From the NCBI GenBank assembly GCA_902767025.1, contig CACXFZ010000193.1, positions 1-6,651 on the forward strand: 6,651 nt of DNA, read 5' to 3'. The notes under the pieces were generated by a model, which saw only the letters and a list, made by a program, of their open reading frames with translations, searched no databases and was not told the DNA's origin. How positions within the stretch are numbered: the stretch's first letter is position 1; each line of letters starts with the position of its first letter. Source of the DNA: an uncultured Coriobacteriaceae bacterium. GTDB lineage: Bacteria; Actinomycetota; Coriobacteriia; Coriobacteriales; Eggerthellaceae. Position numbers and translations under genes: made by a program. Positions 1-5,104 of the stretch are shown here, piece after piece.

Positions 1-33
1 GCGTTCCAATGACGTGCACAACGTGCGATTTCG

Positions 34-206
34 TGGCAGAACGGGCTCGGATTCTTGTTTTGGGTTCTCCGGACCTGGGGCGCGGCAACGCTTACGCTGG
101 CCGCGCGGCCTGGCGGAACCGGCGAGCAGGGTGTGGTTGTGGGTCTCCTGGACCTGGTCCGCGGCATTGCTTCGCTCGCCGCGCTCTTGCCTGGCGGAAC
201 CTGCGA
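34..206. repeat. Degenerate tandem repeat, period about 77-81 bp, with a conserved hairpin
   Basis: Three copies of a 'tggc(g/a)gaac' landmark begin at 34, 111 and 192, so the period is 77 then 81 bp. The block 62-126 aligns with 141-206: both read 'gggt(t)ctcc(t)ggacctgg', then 'cgcggc', a gct-containing loop, 'gccgcg', and finally 'cctggcggaacc..gcgag'. Each of these two copies can form the same 6-bp stem, at 81-86/100-105 and at 160-165/178-183, with loops of 13 and 12 bases. The array lies just downstream of the lipoprotein stop codon on the minus strand. It could act as a transcript end or an RNA-processing site, but no U-tract is present. No gene is supported in 1-237, where the plus-strand open frames look like chance GC-rich frames. 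Function unknown. Confidence 0.6.
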
Positions 207-237
207 GTGGGGCTCGGCTGACTCCGCTAAAGCTGAT

Positions 238-732
238 TTAGGAGTTGCTGCCTGGCTCGGGGGTGTGCTGGTAGGTGGATTGGTCGCTCTCGAAGCGGAT
301 TTGCAGGTTGCTGTCGACGGTGAAGACGAAGGTCTGCGTTTCGGCAGGTTCCGCGTCGGTCTCCCAGGGGCGTACCAGGTTGCAGGCAAGTGTCGCCTGG
401 CCGGGATTCGACGCCCGCAGCGTCACGACATGCTGCATCGGGCCACCCGTTATGGGCTCCTTCGCTTCATCGTTGCCGGAGGCGCTGATGTCGTCTTCGT
501 ATGCGATGCCGAGCACGCCTTCGGGCTCTACCGTGCATTGCCACTCGAATCCCGTTCCCGCGTTGTAGTCCAGAACGACGCTGGTCACTCCTTCGGCGCC
601 CAGGACTTCGATGGACGACGCCGGGCTCGACGATGAACCAGCCGGCTGCGAGGCGCAGGAAGCGAGGCCGGCAAGGACGATGGAGAAAACGACGGCTGTT
701 GCAAGGACGATGCGTATGCGGGAGGGGTTCAT
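238..732 (-). CDS. Putative lipoprotein, chagasin-like (I42 family) cysteine protease inhibitor
   Basis: Encodes a 164-residue protein. The N-terminus is a lipoprotein signal: basic residues (R5, R7), a hydrophobic stretch (about 8-22), then a lipobox L-A-S-C with Cys26 as the likely lipidated residue. A Ser-rich linker (about 27-40) follows. The rest matches the three inhibitory loops of I42 proteins in the right order: N57-A-G-T-G-F-E-W64 (the NPTTGxxW loop), a Gly/Pro loop near T95-G-G-P98, and R121-P-W-E124. Family members block papain-type cysteine proteases, so this is probably a surface-anchored inhibitor. I chose the start at 732 because an AAAGGAAG ribosome binding site lies 4-6 bases upstream and the lipobox is then correctly spaced; a longer frame back to 876 adds 48 residues unlike a signal peptide. 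Two cysteines in the mature domain (C66, C117) are unusual. It lies 73 bases downstream of the patatin gene with no clear terminator between, so co-transcription is likely. Confidence 0.75.
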   Translation of the reverse strand: MNPSRIRIVLATAVVFSIVLAGLASCASQPAGSSSSPASSIEVLGAEGVTSVVLDYNAGTGFEWQCTVEPEGVLGIAYEDDISASGNDEAKEPITGGPMQHVVTLRASNPGQATLACNLVRPWETDAEPAETQTFVFTVDSNLQIRFESDQSTYQHTPEPGSNS

Positions 733-805
733 GGGTCTTCCTTTCGTCTTGGCACCGTATGCGTTTCCAGGCATGGCGAGACGTAGGCCGGTACGGCAGG
801 GGCGA

Positions 806-1699
806 TCAGCGGGGCTGCAGTTCGAGGAATTCCCGGTAGCGGGGCATGTCTCGTGCGGCCTGTGCGGCACCTGCATCGTAGTTGCGCTTGAGCAGTGCCA
901 CGTCGGTGGTCGAGTTCTCGCACATCTGGTCCTCGGCGTACACCACCAGCGCCTTGCCCTGCTCTTCGAGCTCTTCGGCCAAGTCGCACATCTTGTTGTA
1001 GCCAGGGCCCCAGTCGAGCAGCGCCTGCTGCATGTGCGGGTACTTCCAGAACCGCTTCAAAACGGCGTTGCCCGGATGCTCGGGTTTGCGGTAGCCCTTC
1101 GGCCGCGTGCGCACGATGAAGAACTTCTCGAATCCGTCGCGCATGGCCTGCGGAATCAGCAGCCCGTTGCCCTCGGCCAATCCGCCGTCGTAGCACACCT
1201 GCCCGTCCACGCGCACCGGCGGCATGAACACCGGCAGCGTCGACGATGCGCGCACGTGCAGCATCATGTCGGCCAGGGTCTTCATGTCGTTGCGCGTCCA
1301 GAAGCACGACTTTCCGGTGTCGCGCTCGAACCCGGCGATGGTGCACTGGGCGGGATTGCGCGCATAGGTGGCGAAGTCGTACGGCAGGTACTCGCCGGGA
1401 TAGCCCGCCTGCTGGTAGATGTAGTGCGCGTTGAACATGCCCTTGTGCGCCAGGAAGCTGGATACGCCGCCGAAATGGGCAACGTCGGCAAGTTCGGTGA
1501 ACGACAGGTAGGCCCGCCGCGTGTCGCGCGACAGGTAGTTGACCGTGTTGCTCGCTCCCGCCGACACGCCGTAGACGTGGTCGAAGTAGATGCCTTCGTC
1601 GAGCAGGGCGTTGAGCACGGCAGACGTGTACGAGGCCCGCATGCCGCCGCCCTCGAAGATGAGCGCGCAATCGAATATGTTGCTCTCAAGTGCTTCCAT
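806..1699 (-). CDS. Patatin-like phospholipase family protein (YjjU/RssA-like)
   Basis: Encodes a 297-residue protein with the full patatin Ser-Asp dyad. The oxyanion loop is G17-G-G-M-R21, the nucleophile elbow is G44-V-S46-A-G48, and the catalytic Asp is D171 in D171-G-G. Spacing and length fit the bacterial single-domain patatins related to E. coli YjjU, with a C-terminal extension (about 195-297) after the catalytic core. No signal peptide or membrane segment is visible, so a cytoplasmic lipid acyl hydrolase is expected; the substrate cannot be told from sequence. The ATG at 1699 has no good Shine-Dalgarno at normal distance (a GGGG lies 13 bases upstream). Instead a TACAAT box ends 6 bases before the ATG, which suggests leaderless translation. 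It is divergent from the AmmeMemoRadiSam operon and probably co-transcribed with the lipoprotein gene. Family assignment is firm. Confidence 0.88.
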   Translation of the reverse strand: MEALESNIFDCALIFEGGGMRASYTSAVLNALLDEGIYFDHVYGVSAGASNTVNYLSRDTRRAYLSFTELADVAHFGGVSSFLAHKGMFNAHYIYQQAGYPGEYLPYDFATYARNPAQCTIAGFERDTGKSCFWTRNDMKTLADMMLHVRASSTLPVFMPPVRVDGQVCYDGGLAEGNGLLIPQAMRDGFEKFFIVRTRPKGYRKPEHPGNAVLKRFWKYPHMQQALLDWGPGYNKMCDLAEELEEQGKALVVYAEDQMCENSTTDVALLKRNYDAGAAQAARDMPRYREFLELQPR

Positions 1700-1705
1700 G
1701 GGCTC

Positions 1706-1711
1706 ATTGTA
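1706..1711 (-). promoter_or_regulatory. Candidate -10 box for a leaderless patatin transcript
   Basis: On the minus strand the hexamer TACAAT (5 of 6 to TATAAT) is followed by exactly six bases (GAGCCC) and then the patatin ATG. With usual spacing, transcription would begin at the A of the start codon at 1699. No convincing -35 box sits 17 bases upstream (GCGCCC); TTGGCG occurs with a 20-base spacer. The lack of a well-placed ribosome binding site agrees with a leaderless message, a common arrangement in actinobacteria. Confidence 0.45.
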
Positions 1712-1773
1712 ACCCCGGTGGGCAAGCAGGGCGCCAACGCGTCTGCCAATGCCCGCCGCTAGCAGAGCTTCTT

Positions 1774-1802
1774 TTGCCCTTGCCTACGCGCCGCTCTACA
1801 AT
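1774..1802 (+). promoter_or_regulatory. Sigma-70-type promoter of the AmmeMemoRadiSam operon
   Basis: TTGCCC at 1774-1779 (4 of 6 to TTGACA) is separated by exactly 17 bases from TACAAT at 1797-1802 (5 of 6 to TATAAT). The predicted start is near 1809, giving a short leader of about 24 bases with the AAGGAG ribosome binding site at 1821-1826, six bases before the ATG at 1833. The same TACAAT hexamer serves the divergent patatin gene on the other strand. Confidence 0.6.
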
Positions 1803-1832
1803 GACGTAAACAGAGACCGCAAGGAGAACGCC

Positions 1833-2642
1833 ATGGGAATTGTTGCTGCTTATGCCGTGCCCCATCCGCCGCTGATCGTGCCTGCGTGCGGGCAGGGTCA
1901 GGAGCGGGGGATCCAGGCAACCGTCGATTCGTTCGAAGAGGTTGCGCGCCGCATCGCCCGGCACGACCCCGACACGATCGTCGTCACGTCGCCGCATGCG
2001 CCGATGTACTACGACTGCTTCGCGATATGTCCGGGCCCGGTGCTGGAGGGGGACTTCGCCCAGTTCCGCGCGCCTGAGGAAAAGGTCAGCGCCCGCATCG
2101 ACGAGGAGTTCGCGCGCGAGGTCGAGCAGCTGGCGCAGCGCGCGATGCTGCCGGTGATGGGCCGCGCCTGGGCGGGCATGCCGATGGATCACGCCACGTT
2201 CATCCCGCTGTGGTTCACCGGCAACGCGGGCGTCGACTGCCCCGTGGTGGCATGCGGGCTGTCGGGACTGTCGGACCGCGACCACTACGCGCTGGGGCAG
2301 GTGATCGCGCAGGTGGCCGAAGACCTGGACCGTCGCGTGGTGTTCGTCGCCAGCGGCGACTGGTCCCACAAGCTGACGCCGGACGGGCCCTACGGCTTCA
2401 CGCCCGAAGGGCCGATGTTCGACGCGAAGGTGGCCGAGGCGTTCAGGAACAACGACATGGATGCGCTCTTCCACATCGACAAGTTCCTGGTCGACGTGGC
2501 TGCCGAATGCGGGCTGCGATCGTTCATGATCATGGCGGGCGCGCTGCACGGCAAGCAGCACACCGGCGAGCTTCTGAGCTACGAGGGGCCGTTTGGCGTG
2601 GGATACGGCGTGGCCGCGTTCGAAGTGGGAGAGGAAGGCTAG
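1833..2642 (+). CDS. amrB: AmmeMemoRadiSam system protein B / LigB-like class III extradiol dioxygenase fold protein
   Basis: Encodes a 269-residue protein with the fold shared by LigB-type (class III) extradiol dioxygenases and MEMO. Likely metal-site residues are H11 in A-V-P-H-P-P, H55 in S-P-H-A-P, H179 in G-D-W-S-H and E225 in A-A-E-C-G; H120 in M-D-H-A-T is another conserved-looking histidine near the active site. In LigB enzymes the equivalent His/His/Glu set holds Fe(II), but ring cleavage by this subgroup is not established, so a dioxygenase reaction should not be assumed. The start at 1833 is set by AAGGAG at 1821-1826; an ATG at 1749 would place the promoter inside the gene. One base separates its stop from the AMMECR1 gene. 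In many clostridia, to my knowledge, a similar domain is fused to AMMECR1 in one polypeptide, whereas here the two are separate. No signal peptide is seen, so it is cytoplasmic. Confidence 0.85.
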   Translation: MGIVAAYAVPHPPLIVPACGQGQERGIQATVDSFEEVARRIARHDPDTIVVTSPHAPMYYDCFAICPGPVLEGDFAQFRAPEEKVSARIDEEFAREVEQLAQRAMLPVMGRAWAGMPMDHATFIPLWFTGNAGVDCPVVACGLSGLSDRDHYALGQVIAQVAEDLDRRVVFVASGDWSHKLTPDGPYGFTPEGPMFDAKVAEAFRNNDMDALFHIDKFLVDVAAECGLRSFMIMAGALHGKQHTGELLSYEGPFGVGYGVAAFEVGEEG

Positions 2643-2643
2643 C

Positions 2644-3153
2644 ATGGACGTATACGTTGCCCTGGCGCGGGCGAGCTTCGAGGCGTACACGCGCGAGCGG
2701 ACGGTGATCGCGGTGCCGGACGGCCTGCCTGACGAGCTGACAGGGCGCCGGGCCGCCTGCTTCGTCTCGCTGCACGAGCACGGCCAGCTGCGCGGGTGCA
2801 TCGGCACGCTTGCCCCCGTGAGATCGAGCCTGGCCGAAGAGATCATCTACAACGCGATCAGCGCCTGCAGCGGCGACCCGCGTTTCAGCCCCGTCGAGGA
2901 GTGCGAGCTCGACGACATCGTCTGCAACGTCGACGTGCTAGGAGAGCCCGAGGACATTCCCAGCCCGGAATGCCTGGACGTGAAGCGCTATGGCGTCATC
3001 GTATCGCGCGGAATGCGCCGCGGCGTGCTGCTGCCCGACCTGGAGGGCGTGGACACCGTCGAAGAGCAGGTGGGGATCGCCAAGATGAAGGCGGGCATCG
3101 GCGCAGACGAGCCGTGCGACTTGCAGCGCTTCGAAGTAGTGCGCCATGTCTAG
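2644..3153 (+). CDS. amrA: AmmeMemoRadiSam system protein A (AMMECR1 domain)
   Basis: Encodes a 169-residue single-domain AMMECR1 protein. The family signature L49-R-G-C-I-G-T55 is intact, followed by the conserved D78-P-R-F81 turn and the Y116-G-V-I-V-S segment leading to G127-V-L-L-P131. A K-A-G-I-G stretch (149-153) stands where family members usually have C-x-K-A-G. The biochemical role of AMMECR1 proteins is unknown; co-occurrence with MEMO-like and radical SAM proteins is the main clue. The start at 2644 lies one base after the upstream stop, with a purine-rich GGAGAGGAAGG in the end of the upstream gene as ribosome binding site. An in-frame ATG at 2593 would only add 17 residues overlapping that gene. 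The 3' end overlaps the radical SAM gene by 8 bases, so the three products are probably made together. Confidence 0.9.
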   Translation: MDVYVALARASFEAYTRERTVIAVPDGLPDELTGRRAACFVSLHEHGQLRGCIGTLAPVRSSLAEEIIYNAISACSGDPRFSPVEECELDDIVCNVDVLGEPEDIPSPECLDVKRYGVIVSRGMRRGVLLPDLEGVDTVEEQVGIAKMKAGIGADEPCDLQRFEVVRHV

Positions 3154-3997
3154 GCCTTTCGCACGGGCAACCTGCCCGATCTGCCCGCGGGCATGCTCGC
3201 TGGCGTCGGGGCAGGTGGGGGCGTGCCGCGCGCGCGTGAACGAGCAGGGAAGTGTTGTCGGCCTGTCGTACGGCAAGCTGACGGCCGTTGCCCTCGACCC
3301 CATCGAGAAGAAGCCGCTGTCCCGTTTCATGCCCGGCTCGACGGTGCTTTCCGTGGGCAGCTTCGGGTGCAACCTGTACTGCCCGTTCTGCCAGAACCAC
3401 GACATCGCCCAGGTGGGTGCAGATCAGGTGCCATGGCGATACGTCGATCCCGAAGAGCTGGTGGAGCAGGCACTAGCGCTCCGAGACCGTGGCTGCATCG
3501 GCATAGCGTTCACCTACAACGAGCCGTTCACCTTCTTCGAGTACATGCGCGATGCGTCGCTGCTGGCCCATCAACAGGGCCTCAAGACGGTCGTCGTCAC
3601 CAACGGCATGGCGTCGCCAGACGTCTTCGACGAAGCGCTCGCGTGGACCGACGCGATGAACATCGACCTGAAGGCGTTCTCGGCCGACGGGTACCGCAGC
3701 TGCGGGTTCGACGGGTTCGAGGTGGTGAAGCGCAACATCGCGCGTGCGGTTGCAACCGAATCCTGCCACGTCGAGGTCACGAGCCTGATGGTTCCGGGCA
3801 TGTTCACGCGCGAGGACATGCAGGAGGCGTCCGCATGGCTGGCCTCGCTCGACCCCGGCATCCCTTACCACGTGACGCAGTACCATCCCGCTTACAGGAT
3901 GAGCGAGCCGGCGCTGTCCGATGCCGAGGTGCGCGCGTACGCGCAGCTGGCGCGCGCGTCGCTTGACGATGTGCTCGAGGGGAACATGCGGCCATGA
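3146..3997 (+). CDS. amrS: AmmeMemoRadiSam system radical SAM enzyme
   Basis: Encodes a 283-residue radical SAM protein of the pyruvate-formate-lyase-activase-like group. The [4Fe-4S] motif C75-x3-C79-x2-C82 sits in G-C-N-L-Y-C-P-F-C-Q-N. An N-terminal Cys cluster (C10, C13, C17, C27, in C-P-I-C-P-R-A-C...G-A-C-R-A-R) is typical of the AmmeMemoRadiSam enzymes and may bind a second metal. Further group signatures are T123-Y-N-E-P127, T152-N-G and N172-I-D-L-K-A-F. It should cleave SAM to a 5'-deoxyadenosyl radical, but substrate and product are unknown; modification of, or action with, its two operon partners is an inference. The ATG lies within the last 8 bases of the AMMECR1 gene and lacks a strong ribosome binding site, pointing to translational coupling. 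The protein stops soon after the L-E-G-N segment (278-280), without a C-terminal Cys-x2-Cys tail that I recall from longer relatives; shorter forms also exist, so this is probably not a truncation. Confidence 0.88.
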   Translation: MSRPFARATCPICPRACSLASGQVGACRARVNEQGSVVGLSYGKLTAVALDPIEKKPLSRFMPGSTVLSVGSFGCNLYCPFCQNHDIAQVGADQVPWRYVDPEELVEQALALRDRGCIGIAFTYNEPFTFFEYMRDASLLAHQQGLKTVVVTNGMASPDVFDEALAWTDAMNIDLKAFSADGYRSCGFDGFEVVKRNIARAVATESCHVEVTSLMVPGMFTREDMQEASAWLASLDPGIPYHVTQYHPAYRMSEPALSDAEVRAYAQLARASLDDVLEGNMRP

Positions 3998-4003
3998 GCG
4001 GGG

Positions 4004-4022
4004 CAGGCACTACGAGTGCCTG
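4004..4022 (+). terminator. Stem-loop ending the AmmeMemoRadiSam operon
   Basis: A perfect 8-bp stem, CAGGCACT (4004-4011) with AGTGCCTG (4015-4022), closes an ACG triloop. It begins six bases after the radical SAM stop codon. Only two T residues follow, so it is not a textbook U-tract terminator. Its placement fits a transcript end or a 3'-stabilising hairpin. Confidence 0.6.
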
Positions 4023-4032
4023 TTACCGATTG

Positions 4033-4090
4033 CATGAATACGCTCGGATGATTCATGAATATGCATAATCTGGCATCAAGTATCATGAAT
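4033..4090. promoter_or_regulatory. AT-rich island with three CATGAAT boxes
   Basis: The heptamer CATGAAT occurs at 4033-4039, 4054-4060 and 4084-4090. Starts are 21 and 30 bases apart, about two and three helical turns, so all three face roughly the same side of the DNA. The middle copy is part of a perfect 10-bp palindrome, ATTCATGAAT (4051-4060), and an ATGCAT palindrome follows at 4061-4066. The island stands out against very GC-rich flanks. It looks like a regulator binding region. On the minus strand TTGTGG (4112-4117) and CATAAT (4089-4094) are spaced by 17 bases, a weak promoter candidate; no good plus-strand promoter is visible in the island. The regulator is unknown. Confidence 0.45.
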
Positions 4091-4103
4091 TATGTCGGGA
4101 TGG

Positions 4104-4261
4104 CATACGCACCACAATAGCCACCATGCAAGAAGGGCGCTCGAAACACGCTATCCAGGCAGGGAAACACCCATTCGCTCGACGGGTGTTGCGTATGGCT
4201 TCCACGGACAGGACGGGCGCTGCTCGCATGCGGCGCCCGTCGCTTGCGGGGCACGCCTTTT
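4104..4261 (+). other. Candidate structured RNA region upstream of the pyr promoter
   Basis: Several helices lie in one compact block. CATACGC (4104-4110) pairs with GCGTATG (4191-4197). Directly inside its 3' side, AACACCC (4166-4172) pairs with GGGTGTT (4184-4190). Next, a 12-bp stem with one G-U pair joins 4212-4223 to 4230-4241 around a six-base loop; its outer nine pairs (GACGGGCGC/GCGCCCGTC) are perfect. A competing stem, GGCGCCC (4232-4238) with GGG..CGCC (4249-4257), is followed by TTTT at 4258-4261. I do not recognise a known riboswitch or small RNA. The block ends about 30 bases before the predicted pyr promoter, so it is not part of the PyrR leader unless transcription starts further upstream. 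No protein-coding gene is supported here: the short open frames at 4092-4335 have no ribosome binding site and cross these stems. Confidence 0.35.
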
Positions 4262-4291
4262 ATGGAGGGCTTGCGAAGGCCGCGGAATATC

Positions 4292-4320
4292 TTGTTTGTG
4301 CATGTGCACAACCCTATGAT
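4292..4320 (+). promoter_or_regulatory. Promoter of the pyr operon with a palindrome in the spacer
   Basis: TTGTTT (4292-4297) and TATGAT (4315-4320, 5 of 6 to TATAAT) are exactly 17 bases apart. The predicted start is near 4327, just at the first bases of the PyrR hairpin's lower stem, which agrees well with the attenuator model. A 16-base inverted repeat, TTGTGCA-TG-TGCACAA (4296-4311), fills the spacer and could be an operator for an additional, unidentified regulator. Confidence 0.55.
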
Positions 4321-4326
4321 GAAAAC

Positions 4327-4438
4327 GTCCTTTAAAAGCGGTACAGAGAGACCGACAAGGCTGAACATGCTGGCGGGATTCCATCCGGCACAGCGCGCGA
4401 ACTTGTATGAAGCCTTGTCTGACGACGGGGCTTTTTTT
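4327..4438 (+). promoter_or_regulatory. PyrR-responsive attenuator leader of the pyr operon
   Basis: The leader has all three parts of a PyrR attenuator. The anti-antiterminator hairpin has an upper stem CGGT/ACCG (4339-4342/4351-4354), a CAGAGA hexaloop (4344-4349) matching the B. subtilis PyrR binding loop, a purine-rich internal bulge (about 4333-4338), and a lower stem CCTT/AAGG (4329-4332/4357-4360). The antiterminator is a perfect 9-bp pairing of GACAAGGCT (4354-4362) with AGCCTTGTC (4411-4419). That second strand is also the 5' arm of the terminator, so the structures exclude one another. By family knowledge, UMP-bound PyrR stabilises the first hairpin, frees the terminator and stops transcription. 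The loop of the antiterminator can itself form a 6-bp hairpin (4368-4373/4385-4390). Confidence 0.88.
4411..4438 (+). terminator. Intrinsic terminator of the PyrR attenuator
   Basis: A 9-bp stem AGCCTTGTC/GACGGGGCT (4411-4419/4424-4432, two G-U pairs) closes a TGAC loop and runs into seven T residues (4432-4438). It lies 75 bases before the pyrR start and is the regulated stop of the leader. It contrasts with the weak tail of the hairpin at 4004-4022. Confidence 0.88.
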
Positions 4439-4513
4439 GCAGCCGGCGCCAGTCGAGCACCATGCAGGGCAGCAGGTTTGTCTGTACGCACTTCGACAAG
4501 AGAAGGAGTGTGT

Positions 4514-5101
4514 ATGAGTGAAGAAGCCCAAGTGAAGTCCGTGGTCTTGGACGCCTCGGAAATCGACCGTTCGCTTGCGCGCATCGCGCACCAGATCCTG
4601 GAAGCGAACAACGGAGCCGACAACCTTGCCCTGGTGGGCATCGTCACCAGGGGCGACATCCTGGCGGAAAAGCTCCAACAGCAGATCAGGGAAATCGAAG
4701 GGGTGGAGTTGCCGCTGGGTCATCTGGACATCAGCTTCTACCGTGACGACTACCTCACCCACATCGCCCCCGAAGTGCATGCCACGCGCATTCCCTTCGA
4801 CATCGACGGCAAGCACATCGTGCTGGTCGACGACGTGCTCTACACGGGCCGCACGATCCGCGCCGCGCTTGACGCGCTGATGGACCTGGGCCGCCCGGCC
4901 ACGGTCCAGTTGGCCGTGCTCGTGGACCGCGGCCATCGCGAGCTGCCCATCCGCGCCGACTTCGTGGGCAAGAACGTCCCGTCGTCGCGCGAGGAAAGCG
5001 TGCGCGTCTTCCTCGAGGAAGTCGACGGCAAGAGCGAAGTGGACATTCTGGAAATGAAGCCCGGCGAGCGCGCGGGCTCTGCACGTTTGGGAGGTGAGTA
5101 G
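4514..5101 (+). CDS. pyrR: Bifunctional pyr operon attenuation regulator / uracil phosphoribosyltransferase PyrR
   Basis: Encodes a 195-residue type I phosphoribosyltransferase-fold protein. The PRPP-binding motif V103-L-V-D-D-V-L-Y-T-G-R-T114 is intact, with the G42-I-V-T-R-G47 loop before it and the PyrR-specific L136-V-D-R-G-H-R-E-L-P block after it, then the K153-N-V-P stretch. PyrR binds UMP/UTP, then attaches to leader RNA and promotes termination; it also makes UMP from uracil and PRPP, often weakly. The presence of a matching RNA site upstream (4329-4360) supports a regulatory role here. The start at 4514 is set by AAGGAG (4503-4508), five bases upstream; an ATG at 4244 would add 90 residues translated through the promoter and terminator and is rejected. 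The C-terminal tail past about residue 183 (Gly/Ala/Arg-rich) is slightly longer than in B. subtilis. It is the first gene of the operon, 3 bases from pyrB. Confidence 0.95.
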   Translation: MSEEAQVKSVVLDASEIDRSLARIAHQILEANNGADNLALVGIVTRGDILAEKLQQQIREIEGVELPLGHLDISFYRDDYLTHIAPEVHATRIPFDIDGKHIVLVDDVLYTGRTIRAALDALMDLGRPATVQLAVLVDRGHRELPIRADFVGKNVPSSREESVRVFLEEVDGKSEVDILEMKPGERAGSARLGGE

Positions 5102-5104
5102 CCC

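Noticed and set aside
729..1670. A 313-codon minus-strand frame overlapping the patatin gene
   Set aside because: It is a shifted frame of the patatin coding sequence, extremely Arg-rich with no domain.
611..1762. A 383-codon plus-strand open frame opposite the patatin and lipoprotein genes
   Set aside because: The minus-strand patatin has complete GGGMR, GVSAG and DGG motifs. The plus-strand product is low-complexity and lacks a ribosome binding site.
1749..1832. An earlier ATG for the LigB/MEMO-like protein adding 28 residues
   Set aside because: The predicted promoter lies inside this extension. The ATG at 1833 has AAGGAG at the right distance and begins directly with the conserved strand leading to H11.
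4150..4241. Possible cyclic-di-GMP (GEMM-I) or other known riboswitch
   Set aside because: A few short strings look alike (GGGAAAC, GTTGCGT), but the conserved core, tetraloop hairpin and receptor of GEMM-I are missing, and no other known riboswitch consensus fits.
4092..4335. Small plus-strand open frames of about 70 codons upstream of the pyr operon
   Set aside because: No ribosome binding site, no recognisable protein, and they run across inverted repeats and the promoter.
4244..4513. An upstream start that would lengthen PyrR by 90 residues
   Set aside because: It would be translated through the promoter, PyrR hairpin and terminator. The ATG at 4514 has a correctly spaced AAGGAG and gives the normal family length.
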